This document shows, one piece after another, positions 22,550 through 33,900 of a stretch of DNA of 64,000 bases (the first letter of the stretch is position 1; each line of letters starts with the position of its first letter). The translations under genes were made by a program, and so were the position numbers. The stretch is from Closterium sp. NIES-65 (Eukaryota; Streptophyta; Zygnematophyceae; Desmidiales; Closteriaceae). The DNA lies in contig CANXME010000875.1 in the NCBI GenBank assembly GCA_948144175.1, positions 744,001 to 808,000 of the forward strand, written 5' to 3'. The notes under the pieces were generated by a model. It was not told where the DNA came from. It saw only the letters and a list, made by a program, of their open reading frames with translations, and made no database searches.

Positions 22550-22722
22550 GGCGGGGGTGTCCGGCAAGCTCAGCGAGAGCCTCGGTCGTGGCCGTGCGTG
22601 CTTGCGAGAGAGCACTACGAGCGGCGGTGCTGTATCGCTGAGAGACGTCTACCCCCCCCCCCCCCAAAAAAAATTGAGATAGTGGGAAGCGAAGGTGTGG
22701 ATGCGGTCCGAGATGAGATCGT

Positions 22723-22737
22723 AGGCTCTGAATACCA
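22723..22737 (-). other. Primer-binding site of the gypsy element
   Basis: TGGTATTCAGAGCC two bases after the 5' LTR resembles the initiator-Met-tRNA type site (TGGTATCAGAGC) used by many plant LTR elements, with one extra base. Confidence 0.7.
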
Positions 22738-22739
22738 AG

Positions 22740-23070
22740 TGTTACGAGTGCAATTGAGTGAACGAACGAGAATTGCACTATCGAAGCAAGAGTACAATGA
22801 GCGAAGGCATGAGCGAAGAATATATAGCGAAACTACAGTGGTAACGGTAATGGTCGCGTGACGAGCCTGTGACTGAGGTTGGGAAAGTGTCGAAGCGTAG
22901 GCCCGGAGCGCGGGTTACCAGCCGAGCCGTGAGGTCGGGATGCGATGTGCGAAAATGGCGGGATGATGAATGATGCGATGGTCGCGAGTGGTAACGGTGC
23001 TGACTGAGGTGCTACAGTGATGTACGCGTTGAGCAGGGATGTGGAGTAAGGAAAAGGGAATTTCCTTACA
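22740..23070 (-). repeat. 5' LTR of the gypsy element
   Basis: 331 bp; followed on the minus strand by the primer-binding site and gag leader; flanked by CGTTT at 23071-23075. Confidence 0.95.
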
Positions 23071-23075
23071 CGTTT

Positions 23076-23459
23076 TAACATAACAGTGGTTAAAATCTGC
23101 TCTTTAAGAGTTAAAAACACTTGACACCATATCAAATAGGTGTTAAGGGTACGAGTTCCATCACGATTTCAGGTAAATGTATGCGCATACGCATCAACTC
23201 AAACAATAGGATTATGAGGTTGGTCACTTAAAGTGGAAATTTGGTTACCTATTGTGCGACCAGCATTGTAGTTTCAAGGCCCAGAAAACCATTTCTACTC
23301 AGATTTGATGGAAATTCCTTCGTACAAAAGCTTACGGACAGATGACAGCATTGCGAATTTGGCTGATCAGATGGTTTAGGGAGATGGGCAAACATGAATC
23401 TAAGACAACCAGCTATGGAATGGTGTAATGTACGCACATGTGAAACCCACGTCTACTCC
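23076..23459. other. Region without a supported gene
   Basis: Unique-looking sequence between the gypsy element and the satellite; no coding frame or motif recognised. Confidence 0.4.
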
Positions 23460-25225
23460 TCTAACAACCTCGGTGTAACAGACGGTAGCGATGGTGCGTC
23501 AGGACAATGACAGCGCGCCATTGACAGAGCCCTACACCATCCTTCGAAATCCCTTCCTGTGAGAGGATTCGTCGCTGCGCAGAACAAAGCTATACAGGGT
23601 ACCGTCCAAGGACAGACTCGAAACGCACGAGAGTTGTCGAATGATGTCCCGGTGGATGTCGCCCACGTATTTGAGAGCATGGATCCCTTAAACACGCTCT
23701 AACGAGGTTACCATCCACGTATCGTGTCATTCAGACAACGTGAGAGGCTTTCTTGCTGCGCAGAACAAAGCTACACTGGGAACCGTGCAAATACTTGCTG
23801 GGAACGCTCGAGTGTTATTGAATGACGTCCCGTGATTGTCGCACACGTATTTGAGAGCATGGGTCCCTTAAACATGCTCTATCAAGGCTACCACCCACGT
23901 ATCGTGTCATTCGGACAACGTGAGAGGCTTCGTCGCTGCGCAAAACAAAGCCATACAGAGAACCGTGCATTGACAGGCAGGGAGTGAATGAGTGTTGTGG
24001 AATGACGTCCCGGTGATTCTCGCGCACGTCTTTGAGCGCATGGATCCCTTATACGTGATCTTACAAGGCTACCATCCTCGTATCGAGACATTCGGACAAC
24101 GTGTGAGGCTTCGTCGCTGGCCAGAACAAAGCTATACAGGGAACTGTGCAAGGACAGGCAGCAAGCGAACAAGTGTTGTCGAATGACGTCCCGGTGATTG
24201 TTGCACACGTATTTGAGCACGTGGATCCATTACACGTGCTCTAGCAAGGATATCATCCTCGTATCGAGTCATTTGGACAACGTGAGAGGCTTCGTCGCTA
24301 TGCAGAACAAAGCTATACAGGGAACCGTGCAAGGACAGGCTGGGTACGCACGACTGGTGTCGAATGCCGTCCCGGTGATTGGCGCACACGTATTTGAGAG
24401 CATGGATCCCTTACACATGCTCTCAAAAGGCTACCATCTACGTATCGTGTCATTGGGACAACGTGAGAGGCTTCGTCGCTGCGCAAAACAAAGCTATACA
24501 GGGAACCATGCATTGACAGGCAGGGAGCGAACGAGTGTTGTGGAATGGCGTCCCGGTGATTCTCGCGCACGTATTTGGGCGCATGGATCCCTTACACGTG
24601 ATCTTACAAGGCTACCATCCTTGTATCGAGTCATTCGGACAACGTGTGAGGCTTCGTCGCTGGCCACAACAAAGCTATAAAGGGAACCGTGCAAGGACAG
24701 GCAGCGAGCGAACAAGTGTTGTCGAATGACGTCCCAGTGATTGTTGCACACGTATTTGAGCACGTGGATCCATTACACGTGCTCTAACAAGGATATCATC
24801 CTCGTATCAAGTCATTCGGACAACGTGAGAGGCTTCGTCGCTGTGCAGAACAAAGTTAAACAGGGAACCGTGCAAGGACAGGCTGGGAACGCTCGACTGG
24901 AGGGAGTTTGCCGTCCCGGTGATTGTCGCACACGTATTTGAGAGCATGGATCCCTTACACATGCTCTCACAAGGCTACCATCCACGTATCGTGTCATTCG
25001 GACAACGTGAGAGGCTTCGTCGCTGCGCAAAACAAAGCTATACAGGGAACCGTGCATTGACAGGCAGGGAGCGAACGAGTGCTGTGAAATGGCATCCCGG
25101 TGATTCTTGCGCACGTATTTGAGCGCATGGATCCCTTACACGTGATGTTACAAGGCTACCATCCTCGTATCGAGTCATTCGGACAACGTGTGAGGCTTCG
25201 TCGCTGGCCACAACAAAGCTATGTG
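23460..25225. repeat. Satellite array, about 181-bp unit, trimeric higher-order structure
   Basis: About ten units can be followed by GAGGCTTCGTCGCTG-type marks near 23564, 23744, 23927, 24107, 24288, 24469, 24651, 24830, 25013 and 25193. Units fall into three types by shared variants: A (GCATTGACAGGCAGGGAG, near 23927, 24469 and 25013), B (GCTGGCCA plus GAGCACGTGGATCC, near 24107, 24651 and 25193) and C (GGCTGGG plus GAGAGCATGG, near 24288 and 24830). They repeat as A-B-C with a period of about 543 bp. The short ORFs on both strands are by-products. Confidence 0.9.
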
Positions 25226-25339
25226 TTTCACATTCTAACCTGTTTAGCACATGCATTTTTTTTAGAGTGGATTCAATATCAACATTAACCAATCAGATTT
25301 TAATGTGTGGGGATATTGTTCTTGGTCCTTAAATTCAAC

Positions 25340-26150
25340 AATAATGACGATACATTCTTGTTGTTGTTCCATGTGGTGTTGATGTTGTCCTTTGTGATGG
25401 TGTGTTTGTCCTTTGTTGGAGGTCCTTGGTGTGTTAGACTCCAGCAAAATTGTTTCATAGTAGTGGTTTGGAGCTCTAGAGAACAATGACAACATGCACC
25501 ACTAGGTCTAGTTGTGGTCTTGTTGTTGTGTGGGGTGTTTTTTTTGTTCTTTGTGGTGGTCTTGTTGTCCTTTGTTGGATGTCCTTGGTGTGTGGTAGGG
25601 GAGCAATACTGTTTCAGAGTAGTGGTTTGGAGCTATAGATAACAATGACAACAAGCACCACTAGGTCTAATTGTGGTGTTGTTGTTGTATGAGGTGATGT
25701 TTTTGTTCTTTGTGGTGGTCTTGTTGTCCTTTGTTGATGTCCTTGGTGTGTTGGTGGGGAGCAATACTGTAGCATAGTAGTGGTTTGGAGCTCTAGAGAA
25801 CAATGACAACATGCACCCCTAGGTCTAGTTGTGGTGTTGTTGTATGAGGTGTTGTTTTTGTTATTTGTGGTGGTCTTGTTGTCCTTTGTTGGATGTCCTT
25901 GGTGTGTTGGTGGGGAGCAATACTATAGCAAAGTAGTGGTTTGGAGCTCTAGATAACAATGATAACATGCACCCCTAGGTCTAGTTGTGGTGTTGTTGTT
26001 GTATGAGGTGTTGTTTTTGTTATTTGTGGTGGTCTTGTTGTCCTTTGTTGGATGTCCTTGGTGTGTTGGTGGGGAGCAATACTGTAGCATAGTAGTGGTT
26101 TGGAGCTCTAGAGAACAATGACAACATGCACCCCTAGGTCTAGTGGGGGG
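25340..26150. repeat. Second satellite, about 157-bp unit, GT-rich
   Basis: About five diverged units share CTTGTTGTCCTTTGTTGGA, GTCCTTGGTGTGTT, TAGTGGTTTGGAGCTCTAGA and ACATGCACC. Starts of GGTCTAGTTGTGGT fall near 25505, 25665, 25823, 25978 and 26136. No coding content. Confidence 0.85.
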
Positions 26151-27717
26151 GATGGGTGGCATCAATAAATGGAATGCTGCCAAGTGGATTTCTATGCTAA
26201 CCTTGGCTCATGTGGAAACAACTTGACTGTTGTCCTGTTCTGGCCATCAACCTGTTGGCAAGAAGTGTGGTGAGTGGCAATGCCACATCTTCTCCAACCT
26301 TCTCCTCCTCTCCCATGGTTCCTCTCATTTGCATGCCTAGCTCTCTAGTTTTCTCCGTTATCGAATTGTATTCTCTGTTTTCTTGAGCTTCTCAGTGATC
26401 CCGTAACCTCTGTAGTGTAGCGCCAACAAAGTGTCCAAGCGACGAATACGGGCGCACCCTGAGTCTTTTTGTCGAAAGTAAATAGCAGGTACGGAAACGA
26501 GCGGCACGGGCAATCTGCACACACGATTTCACGCCTGGGTACTTATGTTCCCCACGTGTGTTCCCTATTCCCGTTCGTCTCACACTTACATCGATGATTC
26601 ACCATGATCAGTCCATGAGGCATTCCGCCTAGTGTTTGTTCCTGTTTCCAGCAGATTTCCGTGTCTCTGTACAGCACTCTCAATGTCCCGATTTTCTAGC
26701 CCCACGTGCGAATCTATCCCGAATACTGACGTGCGGCAGCAATCAGTTTCGTCTGCTCCTGCCGATCTCGACACATTAACATACCTTTAAGTCCCGTGCT
26801 CCCTGCCATTGTCTACCCTGCCTCACGCGAATTTGAGCACAGATCTTGCTGTGCGGCACAGAGACGGACGGGGGATCTAACGATAGGCCGCGCGGATCTG
26901 GGCGGAACAAGCCGGCTTTCTGGGCGATACCGGGAGGCGATCCGGGCGGCAACTGCCGCGCTGATCTGGGCGGGGACGGCCGGATTACTGTCGGCAACGG
27001 GCGGCGATCTGCGCGGCAACAGAAGGCGTTCGGTGCGGTAACGCGGATCTGCGCTGGATCTTAGCGCGTCACGCCCCCGTGCGCCCGTTCGTTTCACGGT
27101 GACATAGCCCTTGCACGCCCAGATCTCGGACGTTTAGGGTGTCAAACACCAGTCTCCCTTACCATCCCCACCCACTCTCGCGTGGACATGCTTGCTGGTA
27201 GGCCAATCAACTCTCTCTCGCGTGGACATGCTTGCTGGTAGGAAAGTTCTCATCGGCATGCTGGTAGGCAGGCACATGTGTGCACCATAGGTAGGGGTGG
27301 CAGTGGATGCAAGGCACAGACTCGCAGATTGTGGTGATGCTGGGGAGAAGCTGGTAGGGAAGCTGTCTCTCATGTGTGCGCGTGCTGGTAGGCCAGCTCT
27401 CTCACCTGTGCATGGCTGCTGGTAGGCAGGTAGGCGGGTAGCCCAACTCGCATGTGCCCCTACCATGCCACATGCTTCCGAAGAGCGAATAGGCCGACTG
27501 TCGTGTCATATGCATACCGGTTGGGCCAGTCTTTGGCTCCTAAATTCCCGTTTCCTTCTCGTTTTTCGTTTCCCGTTTCCTTCCCGTTTCCTTCCCGTTT
27601 CCTTCCCGTTTCCCGTTTCCGCGTTGCCCAGTATCGCCAGCTTGCACGTCTCTTTGGCTCTCTCTGCTCCCTGTCCCTTCCATAATCCAACTTCCATCCC
27701 TCCTCTCTCCCTTCCAG
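26151..27717. other. Region without a supported gene
   Basis: 26860-27060 is GC-rich with imperfect GGCGATCTGCGCGGCAAC-like repeats. 27177-27240 holds two copies of CGTGGACATGCTTGCTGGTAG. 27545-27620 is a TTCCCGTTTCC repeat. A lone unit of the later 25-bp minisatellite (CATCCCCACCCACTCTC) occurs near 27164. Confidence 0.5.
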
Positions 27718-28960
27718 GCGGGTCGGAACCAGATGAGGAAACCGGTAAGGAGGCCGAAGGTCTTCCCGAGCAGCCCAGAAGACCAGCCCGAGCAGCTCAA
27801 CGTGCCGTACAAGCCGCAGAAGATCAGCCCAGCCCCAATTTTCCCTTCCCATACTCATTCTCCGTCCCCTTTTCTTCCCCTTCCACTTCGATCCCCCGTG
27901 TCTTGTCTCCCTTCTCCCCTATATCACACAGGCTGGGCTGTTAAAGGCCGATCTGGACGAATCAACCGGCAAGGAAGCCGAAGATCTCCCGGATTCCAGT
28001 GTGTCGTACAGGCGGCAGAAGACCAGCCTAGCCCCAAGTTTTCTGCGTTACTCTCCTCCCTCCTCCCCTCTCCTCTCCTGTCTCGTTCTGAACCCCTCCA
28101 GGCCGGCCTCTTGAAGACAGATCCAGACGAGGAGACCGGGAAAGAAGCTGAGGACCTCCCGGAGTTCAACATGTCGTACAAGCCGCAGAAGATCAGCCGC
28201 AAGTTCCCCCTCTCATACCATCTCGTTCCTCTCCTTTCCGCTCTCCTGTGTCCTTCTCAACCGCTTACAGGCTGGTCTCTTAAAGGCTGACCCGGACGAG
28301 GAGACCGGCAAGGAGGCCGAGGACCTCCCGGAGTTCAACGTGTCGTACAAGCCGCAGAAGATCTCCCCCAAGTTCCCCCACAGCGTGCGCGCGCTGCTAC
28401 ACTCCAAGATCCGCGACTCGTTCCACCACCCGCAGGTGCGTGGCTATTTCTCTCTGCTTTGGGAAGGTGCGTCGCTATTTCCCTCTGCCTTGGGAAGGTG
28501 CGTGGCTATTTCCCTCTGCCTTGGGAAGGTGCGTGGCTATTTCCCTCTGCCTTGGGAAGGTTCGTGGCTATTTCCCTCTGCTTTGGGAAGGTGCGTCGCT
28601 ATTTCCCTCTGCCTTGGGAAGGTGCGTGTCTATTTCCCTCTGCCTTGGGAAGGTGCGTGGCTATTTCCCTCAGCCTTGGGAAGGTGCGTGGCTATTTCCC
28701 TCTGCTTTGGGAAGGTGCGTTGCTATTTCCCTCTGCCTTGGTGGCATCTACCTCATTGACGATCCATCGGCCTATCTCGACTCAAGAGCAGCGCATTGTG
28801 GCAGCCACGGTCATCAAGCGGTTCATCCTTCCCTTTTTTCCCTTTCTCCCCCTCTTCCACTTTCTCGTTTCTCCAGCCTGCCGACATCTATCTGATCGAT
28901 GAACCCTCGGCCTATCTCGACTCAAGAGCAGCGTATCGAGAGAGTTGATTGGCAAGCATC
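27718..28960 (+). pseudogene. ABCE1: ABCE1/RLI1-like gene fragment with one exon in four tandem copies
   Basis: ABCE1 is the iron-sulphur ABC ATPase that splits ribosomes. Four exon copies start after splice acceptors at 27718, 27932, 28102 and 28271; each encodes AGLLK..DPDEETGKEAEDLPEF and VSYKPQKIS of the second nucleotide-binding domain. Only the last goes on to RALLHSKIRDSFHHPQ and a donor at 28436. Copy 1 is out of frame inside; copy 2 is diverged. The signature segment LSGGELQR is absent. Two copies of the Walker B/D-loop exon (YLIDDPSAYLDS at 28741, YLIDEPSAYLDS at 28877) follow. Both have one extra A after the Ser codon compared with the expected SEQRIV reading. The gene cannot make a working ATPase as seen. 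Confidence 0.8.
28436..28743. repeat. 31-bp minisatellite
   Basis: About ten copies of GTGCGTGGCTATTTCCCTCT plus GCCTTGGGAAG. The first copy starts exactly at the splice donor of the last ABCE1-like exon, so the array is an amplified intron start. Confidence 0.9.
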
Positions 28961-29945
28961 CCCACCCACTCTCTCCCTTACCATCCCCACCCACTCTCTC
29001 CCTTACCATCCCCACCCACTCTCTCCTTTACCATCCCCACCCACTCTCTCCCTTACAATCCCTACCCACTCTCTCCCTTACCATCCCCACCCACTCTCTC
29101 CCTTACCATCCCCACCCACTCTCTCCCTTACAATCCCTACCCACTCTCTCCCTTACCATCCCCACCCACTCTCTCCCTTACCATCCCTACCCACTCTCTC
29201 CCTTACCATCCCCACCCACTCTCTCCCTTACCATCCCCACCCACTCTCTCCCTTACCATCCCCACCCACTCTCTCCCTTACCATCCCCACCCACTCTCTC
29301 CCTTACAATCCCTACCCACTCTCTCCCTTACCATCCCCACCCACTCTCTCCCTTACCATCCCCACCCACTCTCTCCCTTACCATCCCTACCCACTCTCTC
29401 CCTTACCATCCCCACCCACTCTCTCCCTTACCATCCCCACCCACTCTCTCCCTTACCATCCCCACCCACTCTCTCCCTTACCATCCCTACCCACTCTCTC
29501 CCTTACCATCCCTACCCACTCTCTCCCTTACCATCCCCACCCACTCTCTCCCTTACCATCCCCACCCACTCTCTCCCTTACCATCCCCACCCACTCTCTC
29601 CCTTACCATCCCCACCCACTCTCTCCCTTACCATCCCCACCCACTCTCTCCCTTACCATCCCTACCCACTCTCTCCCTTACCATCCCTACCCACTCTCTC
29701 CCTTACCATCCCCACCCACTCTCTCCCTTACCATCCCCACCCACTCTCTCCCTTACAATCCCTACCCACTCTCTCCCTTACCATCCCCACCCACTCTCTC
29801 CCTTACCATCCCCACCCTCTCTCTCCCTAACCATCCCCACCCACTCTCTCCCTTACCATCCCCACCCACTCTCTCCCTTACCATCCTACCCACTCTCTCC
29901 CTTACCATCTCCACCCACTCTCTCCCTTACCATCCCCACTCGCAT
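28955..29945. repeat. 25-bp minisatellite
   Basis: Around forty head-to-tail copies of CCATCCCCACCCACTCTCTC plus CCTTA, with a few ACAATCCCTA variants. The unit has no stop in any plus-strand frame and its length is not a multiple of three, so all three frames are open for about 300-390 codons. These are not genes. Confidence 0.97.
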
Positions 29946-30151
29946 ATTCCTCGCGGGTGACAAACCACCCTTGACTGGCGCCTCTCTTTTTCCATCCCAA
30001 TACCCGACGTTTGCCAAACCCGCCTCTTTCCTAACCCCATTCTATTCCTGTTTCCCTCTCCCGTCATCTGACCGCCGGTCTCTTGCCATCCAACGAACTT
30101 TGCCATCCCCATCCATGTTCTAACCAATTGCTACGATTTTTTCTCATGCAG

Positions 30152-30978
30152 GATCCCATTCTGAGCGAAGCTACTACACAAGTATCCTGACGAGTGCCGG
30201 GCAGGCTCGTCCCGCGCTACACATGGTCGACCCTGCCCAATACATGTGAGTTATCGCCGGGAGTTGGGTTTGTTGTTGTACAAGCTAATCCAAGTCAGAT
30301 CATATGTGCCTTAACTGTTTTATTTATGTGTGTAACAATCACTCTCCAAATTGTTGCATTGTGATTTAATGCAGAGTGGAGTCGGAGGTTGTTTCAACAG
30401 GTAATGAACTCGATGACGACATGCCGCCGCTGGTTGTGCCAGAGGAGGCCTCACGGGTGGTGTGGAGCGTCTCGCTGCCAGTTCCACATTCAAACTGGAG
30501 GCTATGGCCTTTGTTGTTAGTGGCGCTGGGAGACATTGCTGTCTCTGTTGGCTCTTCCCCACGCCTCCAGTGGTCAGTGTACCTGACTAGTGTGAATGTG
30601 CCGTTACATCGGAGAGATCTTAGCCTCTGGCGGCAGGTCCGAGATGGACTACTGCGTTTCCATGTAATGCTTATGCCTGTGTGAATCATTTTGTTGTTTT
30701 GAAAGTGCATATACGAGTGTAAATGTTGAATCTTTTGTCTAGTGAATTTTGCAGGCTTCTGCTGCCACAAGGTCCACTCGTGCAGACTTGGATAGACGTC
30801 GTGCTCATATCTATGACGACATAAGGCTTGTGGCTTTGGTGAGTCTCTGCCTTGTCATCCTTTCATCAATGTATGCCCAACACCACGTCTGATGTTGAGT
30901 AACGGACTTGTTTTTGGGTTATTCTCGCAGATCCCAGAGCCCCAAGATGGATATCTTCGTGTGTCGTCATTGCGGTAA
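30152..30978 (+). CDS. Unrecognised spliced gene fragment upstream of, and overlapping, the Plavaka-like gene
   Basis: Exons 30152-30245, 30375-30663, 30755-30838 and 30931-30978 have GT-AG borders and matching phases and end at TAA 30976-30978. The product reads PALHMVDPAQYI, then NELDDDMPPLVVPEE, HSNWRLWPLLLVALG and SLWRQVRDGLLRFH. No family recognised. Earlier exons are not found; the 25-bp minisatellite lies just upstream. The last exon overlaps the first 32 nt of the transposase frame in another register and shares its splice acceptor. It could be a second transposon protein, a host gene tail, or untranslated leader exons that happen to be open. Confidence 0.4.
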
Positions 30979-33900
30979 AAAATACCAGTGCGACCTAGCT
31001 CTAGTGAATCACCAGCGGTGCAATCAAGAGTGTTTAGCAATTCAGGAGAGGAATGCGTTTGAAACTCCGCCGACTCGTAGGGGAATTCTAGTCCCTCCTT
31101 TGCAGCCTGTATACCTACCACCACCGTTACCATTCGTGTTTGGGGCGCAATCTGCACCGTTAGAGGCAGAGCCTGTAGTTGGGGATGATTGCATCGAAAT
31201 AGACGACTTCCATGATGCCCAAGCCGAGTTTGGGGAGGAGGAGGAGCCTAGGAAGTTTAACACCCGTTTAGAGAGATTTAGGTTCTTGCAGTCGTGTAAC
31301 AAAGGGACGGGCGCTAGCGCTCCCGACACTAGTTATTTCTTTAGACTAGTTAAAGATCCGGACTTCGATCCATCGGAATTGCTAGGATGGTCAACTAAGG
31401 CCGCTGTAGATGCTTACGGCATGCAGATGCTTGGAAGCGACAAGCTTCAGTTTCAGTCGCACCTCATCTCGGTTCGAGGGTGGCCATCCAGCTTCACCGT
31501 CAAGAGTGTCGACATCAAGCAGGTATTATTGATCAGAATTGATGATAGACTCACACACACAGTTTCATGATGGACACACACACGCAGTCGGACCCTTCCA
31601 TTGTGTGTTTGACTGATCATTCTCTTAATCTTTCCCATGTTGCAGGCCCTGGAAAGAATGTGGGGGGACATGCGCAATGCTCCAGGCTTCATCCACAAGC
31701 CACACGTCAAAATGATGAATGAGGGTCGTGTGTATGAAGGGGCAGACACGGGGAATTTTTGGCTGGGAGCTCAGGTACATATGTCCCTTGGGTTCTTAGT
31801 GCGTAGATGTTATGTGTGCATGATGAACAAAAACCTAATGTGTTGTCTAACCTTTCTTATTGTGTTCCCACCCCAGCAAGGGAAGAGTCCATCTGAGTGT
31901 GTGTGTCCGCTCATTCTTTCGAGCGATGAGACCACACTTAGTGGGAACGAGCGCTGCCGGGCTTGGCCGGTGTACTTGACGTTTGCCAATCTCCCCGTCG
32001 AGACACGATGGAAGGAGCATGGTCACGCCCTCATCGCACTTTTGCCACAACCTGATCCAGAAATGGAGGCATGGCAGAAGGTGGAGTTGTTTCAGAAATC
32101 TTGTGATGTTGTTTTCAAAGGCTTCAGTGGGCTGTGCAAGACGTACGTTTTACACCCTTGTGTTGTCTCCTTGTATGTATGTGGTTAGATATCTAAAATT
32201 TATGTGTTCGTGCGGTGCAGATCATTGCCCTTAACGGACCCCAACGGCAAGGTGTTCACCGTGTGGCCCAAGCTCTTCCAATACGTTGCAGATTATCCAG
32301 AGACGTGTAAAGTGACCTGCACTATGCAACACAACTCCGCAAGACCTTGCTCAATATGCTATGTGGAGAAGTCGAAGTTGGATCACATGGATCCAGACAT
32401 CATTGACAACCGGGATGTCGAGAGGCAGTCTATATATGCGAAGGACCCGAAACTCGCAAAGGAGTACTCTACAGTCATGATGGACGTGAGTGTAAACTTA
32501 GCGCATGCCTTTTCATATTGTAAATACCCTCCTGTTTCTATTATATAAGTGTTAGCGAGCTGTCCAACATTCTCCTTTTTACATGATTGAATGTGTTCAA
32601 CATATGTTGCAATTGTTTGTGCCGTGTATTTACAAACGGTTAGTATGTTGTTCGTGTGACCCGTTCCAGAGCTTCTTGTGGCATTTTGGAAGACAGCAGG
32701 ACGCGAAAACCAACTGGGGTAATCCCTACAATGTCATCTCACCCGATGTACTTCATGTCATTCTCATTGGGATCTGGGTGTACATTGTGGAGGCTCTAGT
32801 ATGGCATAACAAGAACATAAAGACCATGAATGAGTGAGTGATGTGGAATTGCAGCTCTGTTTATCACCATATATTCCTATTACACCCCTCTCAAACTTTT
32901 TGTGTGCGATAACGTTACAGGAGACACAGGGACCTTTACAGAGAAGCTAGAGTGGCAGGCATTCCACTTCCACCTCTAGGACGGTACTTCAGTCTCGGTG
33001 TGAACTTTTCAGCAGCCGATCATGCTGCAATGCTGCGAGTAAGTAGTTTAACGTTTGACATGTTGACAACTAGTACATGGCTCGGTACAACGGTACAACG
33101 ATGATTCTGCATCAACTCTGTTCTCTCTAACACAAGCGTCCCAAATAGGGTGATGCAACCCCTCTATGCGTAATGAGAATTCTCCCTTCTATTCCTGTTA
33201 CACTTGATCTGCAGGTAGTGGTGTTCATCATGGAAAACCTGGTTGGAAGTGCGGCGCTGTACATCCTACGGTTCTTTGTCAACTGGTTTGACGTGTACTT
33301 TCGGGCAAAGTCATACACCGAGGCAATGCTGACGCAATACATTAAGGATACCCAAGAGTAAGATCTAGATGCGCCTGTTTCTGTGCTATGAAAACAGTAA
33401 TGAAAATATGTGAAATATGTTGACCTCTTCAATGATTGGAAAATGTTCTGCCCTCCTGTTTCCGACTTGTTTCCTTTTTAGGCTCATCCGCTTGCTCAAT
33501 AGCAACCTCCCTCGGGGCGGTAATGGTTGGAAATTGGTGAAGGTACACCTGCTGCTCCACTTCCCGGATGCCATCCGCCAGGGAGGCCTTCCTCGGGAGT
33601 ATTGCACAAGCCTGTTTGAACACGCGCACACCGCCACGTGCAAGAGGCCGTTCAGAGCAAGCAACCACCGGCAATACGACACCGCCATCCTTCAGAGCTC
33701 AGTGATGCGAAATGCTCTATCGTTGCTCCCTACGATGTTGGAGAAGCATAGCATCTACGAGACTGCTCTGCTGAAAGTAAGTATTCATTTGTTGGACAAC
33801 TGCGTATGATTCTAGAAACACATATGTTCATTCCCTTGTTAGAAAAGTGTGTATTAATGTCCATTGAAGCATATTTTGGACGTTATTATTTTGCATTTTT

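Larger units (their letters stand above)
17524..23070 (-). mobile_element. Ty3/gypsy chromovirus, full length
   Basis: Two 331-bp LTRs (17524-17854 and 22740-23070) start TGTTACGAG or TGTAAGG, depending on strand, and are flanked by CGTTT on both sides (17519-17523 and 23071-23075). Read on the minus strand the order is gag, protease, RT, RNase H, integrase, chromodomain: the gypsy order, with a chromovirus tail. A primer site TGGTATTCAGAGCC (initiator-Met-tRNA type) lies inside the 22740 LTR and a G-rich purine tract lies inside the 17854 LTR. The LTRs differ at about five positions. Pol carries three TAG, one TGA and one frameshift, so this copy is probably inactive. Confidence 0.95.

Noticed and set aside
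23460..25292. A series of 60-160 codon frames on both strands
   Set aside because: They recur with the 181-bp satellite period and come from the repeat unit.
23460..26150. CRISPR-like array
   Set aside because: Repeats are 157-181 bp head-to-tail satellites without unique spacers, in a eukaryotic genome.
28899..30123. Three long plus-strand frames of Pro/Leu/Ser repeats
   Set aside because: They are the same 25-bp minisatellite read in three frames; no domain, no start context, no splice logic.
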